Shown here one piece after another: positions 17,917-26,087 of a stretch of DNA of 64,000 nt; position 1 is the stretch's first letter, and every line of letters begins with the position of its first letter. Location of the stretch: positions 1-64,000 of the forward strand of contig JASFYU010000064.1 in NCBI GenBank assembly GCA_045046905.1, read 5' to 3'. A model generated the notes under the pieces. It searched no databases. It saw only the letters and a list, made by a program, of their open reading frames with translations, and had not been told where the DNA came from. A program made the position numbers and the translations under genes. This stretch comes from JASFYU01 sp045046905. GTDB taxonomy: Bacteria; Bacteroidota; Bacteroidia; Flavobacteriales; Flavobacteriaceae.

Positions 17917-18380
17917 CTTTGATCGGAAAATAAATTTCCTAAAACCGACTATCATGTCATTGGCAAGAAGGCATCGGGGCAAAACCATAGTGGTATAGCT
18001 CAGTAAAAGCAATGTGGTGGTTCGATACGTATTTCACTGGTTATAAATTGATTTGGGTATTCGGATACAAAAAATCTAAATTTTGTAATTTACCTCGTCC
18101 TGAACTACTTTCTTATTGTTCATACCTCGACTATGCACAATACAGGCAGAAAGAGAAATAGTAAACCTATCCGCTTACAAACAATTATTTGGATTAAAAA
18201 TAGGACGATAAAAACCCTAGAACAATAAGGTGAAATAGGATCGAAAAATTATTTTGTATCAAAATTCAATTTAAATGAAGGATTTTTCCTTCATTATAGC
18301 TCATTTTCAGTAAATTACAATACCAAACCTTAGTTTTTATATGGTTTTCCTATAACCCAGTATTATTAACTATCACTAAT
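17917..18380. other. Intergenic stretch of 464 bases with a shared motif
   Basis: No gene seen. At 17994-18029 TATAGCTCAG and GGTGGTTCGATACG look like D-arm and T-arm pieces of a tRNA placed too close together, so at most a fossil. At 18327-18357 lies the motif shared with the region upstream of the gene at 22586. Confidence 0.5.
18327..18357 (+). promoter_or_regulatory. Shared upstream motif, copy 1
   Basis: CCTTAGTTTTTATATGG and the following TTTTCCTATA match the copy at 22509-22536 at all but a few positions. The core CCyTA-N7-TAwGG is an imperfect inverted repeat. It ends 23 bases before the first possible start of the LytTR gene, so it could be an operator or a promoter element. Confidence 0.5.
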
Positions 18381-19142
18381 TTGCATTCAAATATTTTAGG
18401 CTTGGAATACACCTATACCATAATAGATTCTGAAGCAACTTCTAATTTGCAACTGCAGCATTTTTTAGAGGGCTATGGTGATTTCACCTGTATTGCTTTG
18501 GCTAAAAATAGTATGGAAGGTCTCGACACTATTCTTAAGTATTCGCCTGACATTGTTTTTATAAACCTTAATGATAAGGCCAATGAATATTTTCAAATGG
18601 TGATAGAGATGTACCAATACTTAAACAACATTCCTGTTTTAATTGGTATTTCAAAAACCAAGGATCACGCCTACAACGCCATTAAGAATAATTTCTTTGA
18701 TTATTGGTTACTGCCTTATAATGAATTTGATATCAGAAAATCACTTCTACGTCTAAAAAAACAAACCCCCAAAGAAGAAAAGGAAACAGAACCTCAAACC
18801 ATTTGCTTAAAATCATATCGAGATTTTCAGTATTTGAATACCAATGACATTCTTTATTTAAAGGCCGATAACAACGCCACTGAATTCGTAATGAAAGATG
18901 GTACTGTGAACAATGCTTTTAAGACTTTAAAGACATATGAGAACCGCTTGCCCAAAAATTTTATTCGTATTCATCAGAGCTATATTGTAAATACCAATTA
19001 TGTCTCACGTATTAATTATGGCAAGTCTATCTGTGCCTTAAAAATAAGCAAGAAACAATTGCCTTTTTCTAGATCATATCGCGAGAATATCGATGGTCTA
19101 AAACAATTACTTTCAAAAAACACTATTTCCTCCCTCAATTAG
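18381..19142 (+). CDS. LytTR-family DNA-binding regulator with degenerate receiver domain
   Basis: Residues about 8-125 have the shape of a response-regulator receiver, but the phosphorylation site reads PDIVFINLND, with Asn (N62) where Asp is expected, and the N-terminal acidic pair is IIDSE instead of DD. The fold ends with YAIKNNFFDYW-like sequence (AIKNNFFDYWLLPYNEFD). The C-terminal LytTR domain (about 142-245) has LKSYRDFQYLNTNDILYLKA, then RIHQSYIVNTNYVSRI and LPFSRSYREN. It should bind DNA through LytTR and be controlled without classical phosphorylation. Only TTG starts are available: 18381 or 18402, the latter giving the more usual start before EYTYTII. First gene of the regulatory island. 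Confidence 0.85.
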   Translation: MHSNILGLEYTYTIIDSEATSNLQLQHFLEGYGDFTCIALAKNSMEGLDTILKYSPDIVFINLNDKANEYFQMVIEMYQYLNNIPVLIGISKTKDHAYNAIKNNFFDYWLLPYNEFDIRKSLLRLKKQTPKEEKETEPQTICLKSYRDFQYLNTNDILYLKADNNATEFVMKDGTVNNAFKTLKTYENRLPKNFIRIHQSYIVNTNYVSRINYGKSICALKISKKQLPFSRSYRENIDGLKQLLSKNTISSLN

Positions 19143-19409
19143 TGCATACAAGCTATACGAATAACTAAAAAAACACGTTAAGTATACATTCCTTAGAACT
19201 TTTGGTTCCTACCTGTGCTGTGTTTATTCAATTCAAAAAAAACACATACCAGCTTAGATTAGATTAATCCTCACAGAAACGTTAAGAACACCCTCAAAAC
19301 CCTGTTGCTTACTAGCATTCTTCTTTTTTTACATTTTCAAGCACTAGGCTTATGTAGTTTAGCACAGCGCTAATCACAATAAGAACCCACAATTTAAAAC
19401 CTTTTGAAA

Positions 19410-19568
19410 ATGAAAAAAGCAGCTAGTATTTTTGCAGTAGTTATGATGTGTATAGGCATGTTTTCTTGTCAACCAGAAAGTAGCGTAGAAGAAACACAGG
19501 CCTTGTATGATTTACAAGATACCAATTCAGGAGGCGATCAATATAATCCAACAGACGAAAGAGAATAG
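19410..19568 (+). CDS. Small lipoprotein (52 aa) in a two-component locus
   Basis: A clear short gene. ATG at 19410 follows an A-rich leader. Residues 1-20 are a lipoprotein signal (MKKAASIFAVVMMCIGMFSC) ending in the lipobox Cys. The mature part of only 33 residues is acidic and polar (QPESSVEETQALYDLQD, then a Gly-Asp-rich tail ending in DERE). It is flanked by its own Rho-independent terminator. It lies between the LytTR regulator and the TPR sensor kinase, in the same direction. I recall similar tiny lipoproteins in flavobacteria, but no function. A role as ligand or modulator of the sensor kinase is inference from position. Confidence 0.8.
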   Translation: MKKAASIFAVVMMCIGMFSCQPESSVEETQALYDLQDTNSGGDQYNPTDERE

Positions 19569-19587
19569 TTGAAAAATAATTCAAATT

Positions 19588-19625
19588 AAAGGGCCTTAAG
19601 CGTAAAAATTAAGGCCTTTTTTTTT
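19588..19625 (+). terminator. Rho-independent terminator after the small lipoprotein gene
   Basis: GGCCTTAA (19592-19599) pairs with TTAAGGCC (19609-19616). The stem extends by AAAG/TTTT pairing, and a run of nine Ts follows. It separates the small gene from the sensor kinase gene, which starts 14 bases later, so the small gene makes its own short transcript, with possible read-through. Confidence 0.85.
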
Positions 19626-19638
19626 ACCTTGGTTGCAG

Positions 19639-21759
19639 ATGATCGTTCCCAAAAGCCCTATTTGTCCTGCATACATTAAATTTCGAGCCTGTATTATATT
19701 GGTGATTTTTATTTTTTCTTGCAACAAAGACGGAAATAACCGTGCTATTGGGCAAAAAAATAATGACGTCGACAGTGTTTTAGTATGGATTCAAGAAGGA
19801 CGAAAAACTACCCTAGATCAGACGGCAAGAACAAGAGTACTTCAAAAAGCATATACAGAGGCGAAACATAGCACCAACGACTCAGCAAAGACACTTTATT
19901 TTTCAAAACTCTCCTTGGCCTATTTAAAATTGAACGACTCCACCTTGTTCAGGGCGACCAATATAAAAGCGATAACCCTTGCCAAAAAAACGAATGATTC
20001 GATAACACAGGCAGAAGCCCATTGGGATCTGGCTTCTTTTTTTAGAAGAAATACCGTGGCTGATAGTGCCTATTATCATTTCGCAAAGGCACAAAAAATT
20101 TATACGGCCTTGAACAATGATTTCTTTTCAGCCCGTATGCTCCTTAATATGGCCTTCGTACAAACGGATGTAAAGGATTATACCGGAGGTGAAATCACCA
20201 CCATAAAGGCCATTGAGGTTTTAAAACCCCTCAATAAATACAAAGAGCTATATAGATCTTATAACAATTTAGGAATCGTCACCAACAACTTGAAAGAGTA
20301 TGACCGGGCCGTTGAATACCACTTAAAAGCTCTAGAGTATTTAAAAAAACTGGGTGAGGAAAATACACTACAAGCAGGAACACAAAACAATATCGGTGTG
20401 GTCTACCTAGAACAAGCTCAATATCAAAAGGCCATTCCCTACTTTAAACGGGTTTTAGAGAATGACAATCTACTCTCTGCAGACCCAGAGCTCTATGCCA
20501 TGGCCTTAAACAATTATGCCTATAGTCGGTTTAAGGCCCATAAAATCAAAGATGTTGAGAAGCAGTTGAGAAGCGCTTTGAAAATAGGGGATAGCATCGA
20601 TGATTTTTCGGGTTTGGCATTAAGTCATTATTATTTGGCCGAAATTCACTTAAGCCAAGGAGACACCATAAAAGCCTTCGCAGATGCGAAACAGGCTAAG
20701 CGGTACGCCGAACAAAGTAGCGACAACAGAAGGCTATTAGAGACCTTACAGCTTTTGGGGCGTATCGATAAAAAAAACGCTTTCACCCATGCGCAATATT
20801 ACATTCGTTTAAATGATAGCCTACAACAAGACGAGCGGCAGGCGCGTAATAAATTTACCCGTATTCGTTTTGAAACCGATGAGTTTATAGCTGAAAACGT
20901 GGTCTTGAGCAGACAGAAAAAAATATGGGCGGCCATAGCCATTGGGCTATTACTATTAACAGCGGCCATATACATTATCTTGGATCAACGCGCCAAGAAC
21001 CAGAAACTACGGTTTCAACAACAGCAACAAGCAAATAACGAAGAAATTTTTAACCTGATGCTTTCACAAAAACAAAAAGTAGAAGAAGGTAAGCAAATGG
21101 AGCAAAAAAGAATATCTGAAGAGTTGCATGATGGTGTTCTAGGTAAGATGCTGGGTGTGCGTATGTTACTTACTGGTCTTAACAAAAAGAAAGATGAGAA
21201 TGCTATTTCTCAACGTGCATCAGCGATTTCAGTCTTAAAAGAGGTTGAGGGTGAAGTACGCTCTATTTCTCATGAACTAAGCCACGCCGCTTATCAAGAA
21301 ATTCATCACTTTATTAGGTCGATACAAGATTTGGTAAAAACCCTAGGCCATAGCGCAAAAATAGATTACAAATTCACCTATACCGATATTATGGATTGGG
21401 ATAGTCTTAGCGGAGATATTAAGATAAATCTATATCGATTGATTCAAGAAAGCCTTCAAAATGCTATAAAACACGCAGCTTGTAAGAATATTATTATTAA
21501 TTTTGACGTTATTGATAGTACCAGTACCCTAAAGGTTTTGGTTAAGGATGATGGAGAAGGATTCAAAAGAAAGAAAGAAAAAAAAGGTATTGGTATGCGT
21601 AATATAGCCTCTCGAATCGAAAAACTTAATGGTTCTTGGACTATCGACAGCGAAATTGGAGTAGGAACCTCGGTAACCTTTAACATTCCTATTACCTATT
21701 ATTCGAAAGAAATTCAAAATGAAGTGGAAAGCCAAAGTCTGCAGAAAAGCCTAACATAA
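19639..21759 (+). CDS. TPR-containing sensor histidine kinase (NarX/LuxR-system type)
   Basis: Membrane sensor kinase of 706 residues. The N-terminus has a hydrophobic segment ending in a lipobox-like IFSC (about 25-28). Tetratricopeptide repeats span about 90-390 (SYNNLGIVTNNLKEYDRAVE and TQNNIGVVYLEQAQYQKAIP are the clearest). One membrane helix lies at about 429-448 (IWAAIAIGLLLLTAAIYIIL), followed by a Gln-rich coiled coil. The HisKA_3 box EELHDGVLGKMLG holds the phosphorylated His (about 497). The HATPase has the N-box QESLQNAIKHA and the G boxes DDGEGF and KGIGMRNIASR. Start: ATG 19639 is preferred over the TTG six bases earlier. It is paired with the LuxR-type regulator 14 bases downstream. 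Confidence 0.92.
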   Translation: MIVPKSPICPAYIKFRACIILVIFIFSCNKDGNNRAIGQKNNDVDSVLVWIQEGRKTTLDQTARTRVLQKAYTEAKHSTNDSAKTLYFSKLSLAYLKLNDSTLFRATNIKAITLAKKTNDSITQAEAHWDLASFFRRNTVADSAYYHFAKAQKIYTALNNDFFSARMLLNMAFVQTDVKDYTGGEITTIKAIEVLKPLNKYKELYRSYNNLGIVTNNLKEYDRAVEYHLKALEYLKKLGEENTLQAGTQNNIGVVYLEQAQYQKAIPYFKRVLENDNLLSADPELYAMALNNYAYSRFKAHKIKDVEKQLRSALKIGDSIDDFSGLALSHYYLAEIHLSQGDTIKAFADAKQAKRYAEQSSDNRRLLETLQLLGRIDKKNAFTHAQYYIRLNDSLQQDERQARNKFTRIRFETDEFIAENVVLSRQKKIWAAIAIGLLLLTAAIYIILDQRAKNQKLRFQQQQQANNEEIFNLMLSQKQKVEEGKQMEQKRISEELHDGVLGKMLGVRMLLTGLNKKKDENAISQRASAISVLKEVEGEVRSISHELSHAAYQEIHHFIRSIQDLVKTLGHSAKIDYKFTYTDIMDWDSLSGDIKINLYRLIQESLQNAIKHAACKNIIINFDVIDSTSTLKVLVKDDGEGFKRKKEKKGIGMRNIASRIEKLNGSWTIDSEIGVGTSVTFNIPITYYSKEIQNEVESQSLQKSLT

Positions 21760-21773
21760 AACTTAAATTGAAA

Positions 21774-22442
21774 ATGAAGATTGTTCGAATTTTAGCGGTA
21801 GATGACCATGAAATGACCACCCTAGGATATAAATATATTTTGGAAGGCAGTGAATTTGATGATTTTGAGGTGAAAGTAGAAATCGCCAAGAGCTATGAAA
21901 TCGGAAAGGAAAAAATTGAATTCTCAGCCCGTAGCTTGAATTACAATATTATATTGTTAGATATTCAGTTGTTCCCTGCAAGCGCAAAAGACCAAAGAAG
22001 CGGTGAAGACCTTGGTATTTTGGCAAGAGAGCTTGTTCCTGAATCCAAAATAGTTTTTATGTCTTCATTTAGTGACAATTATCGTATTGACAGTATTTGT
22101 AAAACGGTAGATCCTGATGGCTATATGGTGAAGTCTGAAATCGATGAAGAATCTTTACTGGCTATGGTAAAAACGGTAACCTCAGACTCACCCTACTATA
22201 CAGCAAGTGCCTTAAGAGTGTTCAGAAAGCGAATGGCCAATGATACTGTGATAGATGAGCAGGACAAAAAGATTCTTTACCTACTTTCTATAGGCACTCG
22301 AACCAAGGATATTCCCCCATTGATATCAGCCTCTCATGCCACAGTAGAATCTAGAAAGCGACAGCTAAAAACTCTTTTCGGCGTTGATAACGGCAATGAT
22401 TTTGCTTTAATCGAGCAAGCTAAGGAAAGAGGTTTCATATAG
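21774..22442 (+). CDS. LuxR/NarL-family response regulator
   Basis: Partner of the preceding kinase. Residues 1-125 form a receiver with intact catalytic residues: the acidic pair in LAVDDHE, the phosphorylated Asp in IILLDIQLFP (about residue 64), the Ser in FMSSFSD and the Lys in YMVKSEI. An insertion around SAKDQRSGEDLG lengthens the loop after the Asp. The C-terminal 60 residues form a NarL/LuxR-type helix-turn-helix (ILYLLSIGTRTKDIPPLI, then ATVESRKRQLKTLFGV). Start: ATG 21774 is preferred over TTG 21768. A likely target is the shared motif upstream of 18381 and 22586; this is inference. Confidence 0.92.
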   Translation: MKIVRILAVDDHEMTTLGYKYILEGSEFDDFEVKVEIAKSYEIGKEKIEFSARSLNYNIILLDIQLFPASAKDQRSGEDLGILARELVPESKIVFMSSFSDNYRIDSICKTVDPDGYMVKSEIDEESLLAMVKTVTSDSPYYTASALRVFRKRMANDTVIDEQDKKILYLLSIGTRTKDIPPLISASHATVESRKRQLKTLFGVDNGNDFALIEQAKERGFI

Positions 22443-22507
22443 TTATTTATTTCGTATACCGCTGATTTTTAATCTACTTTTGTTTTTTATCGCAAAAACA
22501 GGGTGAA

Positions 22508-22537
22508 ACCCTAGTTTTTATAAGGTTTTCGTGTAGT
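22508..22537 (+). promoter_or_regulatory. Shared upstream motif, copy 2
   Basis: CCCTAGTTTTTATAAGG followed by TTTTCGTGTA closely matches copy 1 at 18327-18357. It lies about 50 bases upstream of the unknown gene at 22586 and 66 bases past the LuxR-type regulator gene. Confidence 0.5.
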
Positions 22538-22585
22538 CTGTTTCGACAGTTAACTTCTACTTTTACGACTTTATAGACTTTTCAT

Positions 22586-23239
22586 ATGACTTTATATCTT
22601 GATAGTTTTAAGAATAACCCTCCAAACGGGGTTTCGACAGAGTTCCACGTACAGGGCTTAGATGATTTTATAAATATTCTAGAAAAATATTTTTTTTCAA
22701 AAGTTACGGTTCGCAAAGGTGCATCTAAGGATTCAGAAATTAATCTTATCGTAGATCTTTCCTGTGATTTAACCCTTGCAGAACTGCTCCATCATTTTAA
22801 CAAAGATATTTGGGGTGGTTTTGAACATGGTGAATCTTCATTATCAACCGCTTTACACAATCTTAGGAATAAAAATGAAAAATATATTGAAATCGAGGAG
22901 TTTTCAATTTTCTTAAAAGACTCTTCGATAATCACCAACTGTATCTATAAGAATAGCATCCTAGATCAGTTGAAAGCAATTCTAATCAAAATAGGCAACC
23001 ACTATATTCATTTCACCAAAGGCTTGAGCGAGATACCGTATGAAATTTATATTCCAGTATTCGAAGAAGGTATTTCAGAAAATGAGTCTAATATCATGGA
23101 TATAGAAGTGAGAAACAAAGAGCCAAAAGATTATTATAATTTTTGGGGACTTTATTATAACTCAGAAGATGATGCCGTAATCTACGATTTGGAAAACATG
23201 TCTACGGTTCATGGAGATTTATATATGCTAAACCATTAG
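22586..23239 (+). CDS. Hypothetical cytoplasmic protein (217 aa)
   Basis: No family recognised. No signal peptide or membrane helix; acidic overall, with many Asn, Ile and Tyr. Segments QGLDDFINILEKYF, LAELLHHFNKDIWGGFE and ILDQLKAILIKIGNHYIHF look helical, while the C-terminal third (EIYIPVFEEG, then YYNFWGLYYNSEDDAVIYD) looks beta-rich. The motif shared with the LytTR gene stands upstream, which suggests joint regulation with the island. The stop codon overlaps the end of the convergent glyA by three bases. Base use is as AT-rich as the rest of the island. Confidence 0.7.
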   Translation: MTLYLDSFKNNPPNGVSTEFHVQGLDDFINILEKYFFSKVTVRKGASKDSEINLIVDLSCDLTLAELLHHFNKDIWGGFEHGESSLSTALHNLRNKNEKYIEIEEFSIFLKDSSIITNCIYKNSILDQLKAILIKIGNHYIHFTKGLSEIPYEIYIPVFEEGISENESNIMDIEVRNKEPKDYYNFWGLYYNSEDDAVIYDLENMSTVHGDLYMLNH

Positions 23240-24510
23240 AAACTGAACAGCGACCTACCTTTCATCATTTGATGCACCCTTTGTCTTACTTCTAAAATAG
23301 CAACCTCGTCCTCTGGCTTGGTCAACACCTGATCCACAAGATCTACTATAACCACCATATCACTGGCAATTAAACCTCTCGTGGTAATTGCGGCTGTGCC
23401 AAATCGAATTCCTGAGGTTATAAAAGGAGACTTATCATCAAAGGGGACCATATTTTTATTGGCCGTTATATCAGCTTTTACCAATACTTTTTCTGCATCT
23501 TTTCCGGTAATGTTCTTATTGCGCAGGTCGACCAACATCATATGGTTGTCAGTACCGCCAGAAATAATGTGGTAACCCTTGTTGACAAAAGCTTCAGCCA
23601 TTGCCCCAGCATTTTCTTTTACACGCAACATATACTGTAAAAAATCATCTGATAATGCCTCTTCAAAAGCAATCGCCTTTGCAGCAATAATATGCTCTAA
23701 AGGGCCACCTTGATTGCCTGGAAATACAGCCAAATTTAATAGAGCGGACATTTTTCGTAGGTTTCCATTTTTAAGACGTATACCAAAGGGATTCTCAAAG
23801 TCTTTCCCCATTAATATAAGACCGCCTCTAGGGCCACGTAAGGTTTTATGTGTAGTCGTAGTAACAATATGACAATGCGGAATAGGATCGTTCATAATAC
23901 CCTTGACAATCAAACCGGCAGGATGAGAAACATCGGCCATTAGAATAGCATTTACACTATCTGCAATTTCACGAAACCGCTTAAAATCCATATCACGAGA
24001 ATATGCTGAGGCCCCTGCGATAATCAACTTAGGTTTTTCTTTCTCTGCAATTTCCTGTATTTTATCATAATTCAGTACACCAGTCTCTTTATCAACTCCA
24101 TAAAAAACAGGCTTGTACAATTTACCCGAAAAATTCACCGGTGACCCATGGGTCAAATGCCCACCATGTGATAGATCAAAACCTAAAATAGTATCACCAG
24201 TTTGTAAGCAAGCGTGATATACTGAAGCATTTGCCTGCGAGCCTGAGTGTGGTTGCACATTCGCATATTCGGCACCAAAAAGTTCTTTTGCCCTGTCAAT
24301 TGCCAATTGTTCAATTTCATCAACAATCTCGCAACCACCATAATATCGTTTTCCAGGATATCCTTCCGCATATTTATTGGTCAATACCGATCCTGCCGCC
24401 TCCATCACCTGAGTGCTTACAAAGTTTTCAGAAGCAATAAGTTCGATACCATTGATTTGTCTTTCTTTTTCGGCAGCTATCAGTTCGAAAATTCGGTTGT
24501 CGCGTTGCAT
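23236..24510 (-). CDS. glyA: Serine hydroxymethyltransferase
   Basis: PLP enzyme that interconverts serine and glycine and charges tetrahydrofolate with a one-carbon unit, in the cytoplasm. The 424-residue length from the ATG at 24510 (MQRDNRIFELI) is normal; an ATG 45 bases farther upstream would add an untypical hydrophobic tail and is not chosen. Landmarks: LIASENFVS, NKYAEGYPGKRYYGG, NVQPHSGSQAN, FDLSHGGHLTHG, the PLP-lysine motif TTTTHKTLRGPRGG, and FPGNQGGP. The gene is monocistronic, with a tail-to-tail overlap with the hypothetical gene at 22586. Confidence 0.97.
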   Translation of the reverse strand: MQRDNRIFELIAAEKERQINGIELIASENFVSTQVMEAAGSVLTNKYAEGYPGKRYYGGCEIVDEIEQLAIDRAKELFGAEYANVQPHSGSQANASVYHACLQTGDTILGFDLSHGGHLTHGSPVNFSGKLYKPVFYGVDKETGVLNYDKIQEIAEKEKPKLIIAGASAYSRDMDFKRFREIADSVNAILMADVSHPAGLIVKGIMNDPIPHCHIVTTTTHKTLRGPRGGLILMGKDFENPFGIRLKNGNLRKMSALLNLAVFPGNQGGPLEHIIAAKAIAFEEALSDDFLQYMLRVKENAGAMAEAFVNKGYHIISGGTDNHMMLVDLRNKNITGKDAEKVLVKADITANKNMVPFDDKSPFITSGIRFGTAAITTRGLIASDMVVIVDLVDQVLTKPEDEVAILEVRQRVHQMMKGRSLFSF

Positions 24511-24865
24511 ATAAAAGTAATCTGTTAAATGAAGTGTAAAAATACAAATTGCCAATCGTTAATTGGAAGAAAATAATACATTTGATTAAGAATTTAATCA
24601 ACGACCTCGGCGCAAGCCTGTCTTTACCGTCAAGCTGGCACACGAGGTATGCTTGCGAAAATATGGTTTTAAATTCGATGCAAGTCTGCCTGCGGTAGGT
24701 AGGCATTCGGGGTACCTGCCTGCCGGCCTAGGCAGGTTAAACCCACTGGTAGAAATAAAAGGTTTATTAAACGAGCTATACGATAGTTTATCGTTTTGCG
24801 TTAACAATAGAACCCATTTTGGCACGCCTGTTCAAATTGGTATTTAAAATAGTAAACCTATCTTC
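24511..24865. other. Intergenic stretch of 355 bases holding a long repeat unit
   Basis: No gene seen. Most of it (24601-24752) is a full-length copy of the GC-rich dispersed repeat; the remainder is AT-rich spacer containing the promoters of glyA and the 395-residue lipoprotein gene, which I cannot place. Confidence 0.6.
24601..24752 (+). repeat. GC-rich dispersed hairpin repeat, long unit
   Basis: Starts with ACCTCG (24604-24609) pairing with CGAGGT (24643-24648), continues with ATGCTTGCGAAAA, and ends with the perfect hairpin ACCTGCCT (24714-24721) / AGGCAGGT (24730-24737) followed by TAAACCCACT. The same order of elements recurs at 58701-58835 and, shortened, at 32051-32140. Confidence 0.8.
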
Positions 24866-26053
24866 ATGAAAAAATATGTAATTGTAAGCGTTATACTATC
24901 CTTGATTTTTGCCTGCAATGGGGTCAAGAAGACCCAGCAGGCCATAAATACCGGCAACTATTCCGATGCCATAGAGAATTCACTGCATAACCTAGCGGAT
25001 AATAAAACTAAAAAGGGGCACCAACCCTATATAATTCTGTTGGAGGAAGCTTTCAAAAAAAATATCGAGCGTGAGCTGCAACATATTAACTTCTTAAAAG
25101 AAGAGGGTAATCCTGCAAATTTTGAGGCAATCTATAAGACCTATCGTAATTTGAAGCATATACAGCAAAGAATACGCCCCCTATTACCGCTTTATATTTA
25201 TGAGGAAAACAGCGAAGCTCAATTTCACTTTCAAAATTATGATGAAAAGATTTTGACGGTCAAAGAAAAGCTATCCGATTATCTGTATAACAATGCTGTT
25301 ACGCTATTGAACACCGCCTCAAATAAGCAAGATTATAGGAAATCATATGATGATTTTGTTTATTTAGAGCAGATAAACCCAGGCTATGGTGATAGTAAAC
25401 AAAAGAAAGAAGAGGCCTACACCAAGGGGTTAGACTATGTAAAAGTCGGAATGGTTAATAACACAGATAAAATTATTCCTGCAAAATTAGAGGCCGAACT
25501 ATTAAACTTTAATACCTATGGCCTGAATAATCTATGGACGGAGTACCATACAAATCCTTTGCCTAGCATTCAGTATAATTATGATATGGTGATTTCCTTA
25601 CGAGAAATAAATATTTCTCCTGAACAGATTAGAGAGAAACAAATCATCAAGGAAAAGCAAATCATAGACGGTTATAAATATGCAGTCGATACTAATGGCA
25701 ATGTTGTAAAGGACAGCTTGGGAAACAAAATTAAAATTGACAAATTCAAGACCGTTAAATGTGATTTTTATCAATTCACACAATATAAGACCGCTCAGGT
25801 TACGGGCGTAGTACGTTTCACAGAATTGAAAAAAAATCAACTAGTAAATTCTTACCCTTTGACAAGTGAATATATATTTGAACATATATACGCCAATTAT
25901 GATGGTGACAAAAGAGCTTTGGACAATACGCTGGTATCACTTTTAAATTTAGCAGAAGTACCCTTTCCAACGAATGAACAAATGGTCTACGATGCCGGTG
26001 AAGATTTAAAATCGAGGCTGAAATCTATATTGTTGAAACAGCGATTCAATTAA
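24866..26053 (+). CDS. Conserved hypothetical lipoprotein (395 aa)
   Basis: Lipoprotein signal with lipobox FACN (Cys at 17). Residues about 20-185 are helical and resemble degenerate TPRs (ALNTGNYSDAIENSLHNLA-like sequence AINTGNYSDAIENSLHNLAD, then DYRKSYDDFVYLEQINPGYG), so the N-terminal half may bind peptides or partners. The C-terminal half (about 205-390) is beta-rich (YDMVISLREINISPEQI, CDFYQFTQYKTAQVTGVVRF) with a charged EKQIIKEKQII bridge. No enzymatic motif. Family unknown to me by name; a periplasmic outer-membrane-anchored protein is likely. It ends 34 bases before the convergent ytxJ. Confidence 0.7.
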   Translation: MKKYVIVSVILSLIFACNGVKKTQQAINTGNYSDAIENSLHNLADNKTKKGHQPYIILLEEAFKKNIERELQHINFLKEEGNPANFEAIYKTYRNLKHIQQRIRPLLPLYIYEENSEAQFHFQNYDEKILTVKEKLSDYLYNNAVTLLNTASNKQDYRKSYDDFVYLEQINPGYGDSKQKKEEAYTKGLDYVKVGMVNNTDKIIPAKLEAELLNFNTYGLNNLWTEYHTNPLPSIQYNYDMVISLREINISPEQIREKQIIKEKQIIDGYKYAVDTNGNVVKDSLGNKIKIDKFKTVKCDFYQFTQYKTAQVTGVVRFTELKKNQLVNSYPLTSEYIFEHIYANYDGDKRALDNTLVSLLNLAEVPFPTNEQMVYDAGEDLKSRLKSILLKQRFN

Positions 26054-26087
26054 AAAAAGCCCTGCAACTAATTTCGCGGCTCTTTGT

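Noticed and set aside
19305..19337. TTG and TACATTTT before the small lipoprotein gene
   Set aside because: The spacer is 22 bases and the last base of the -7 box is wrong; too weak to list as a promoter.
26054..26087. AGCC...GGCT stem between the 395-residue lipoprotein and ytxJ genes
   Set aside because: Only four base pairs with a long loop; not listed as a terminator.
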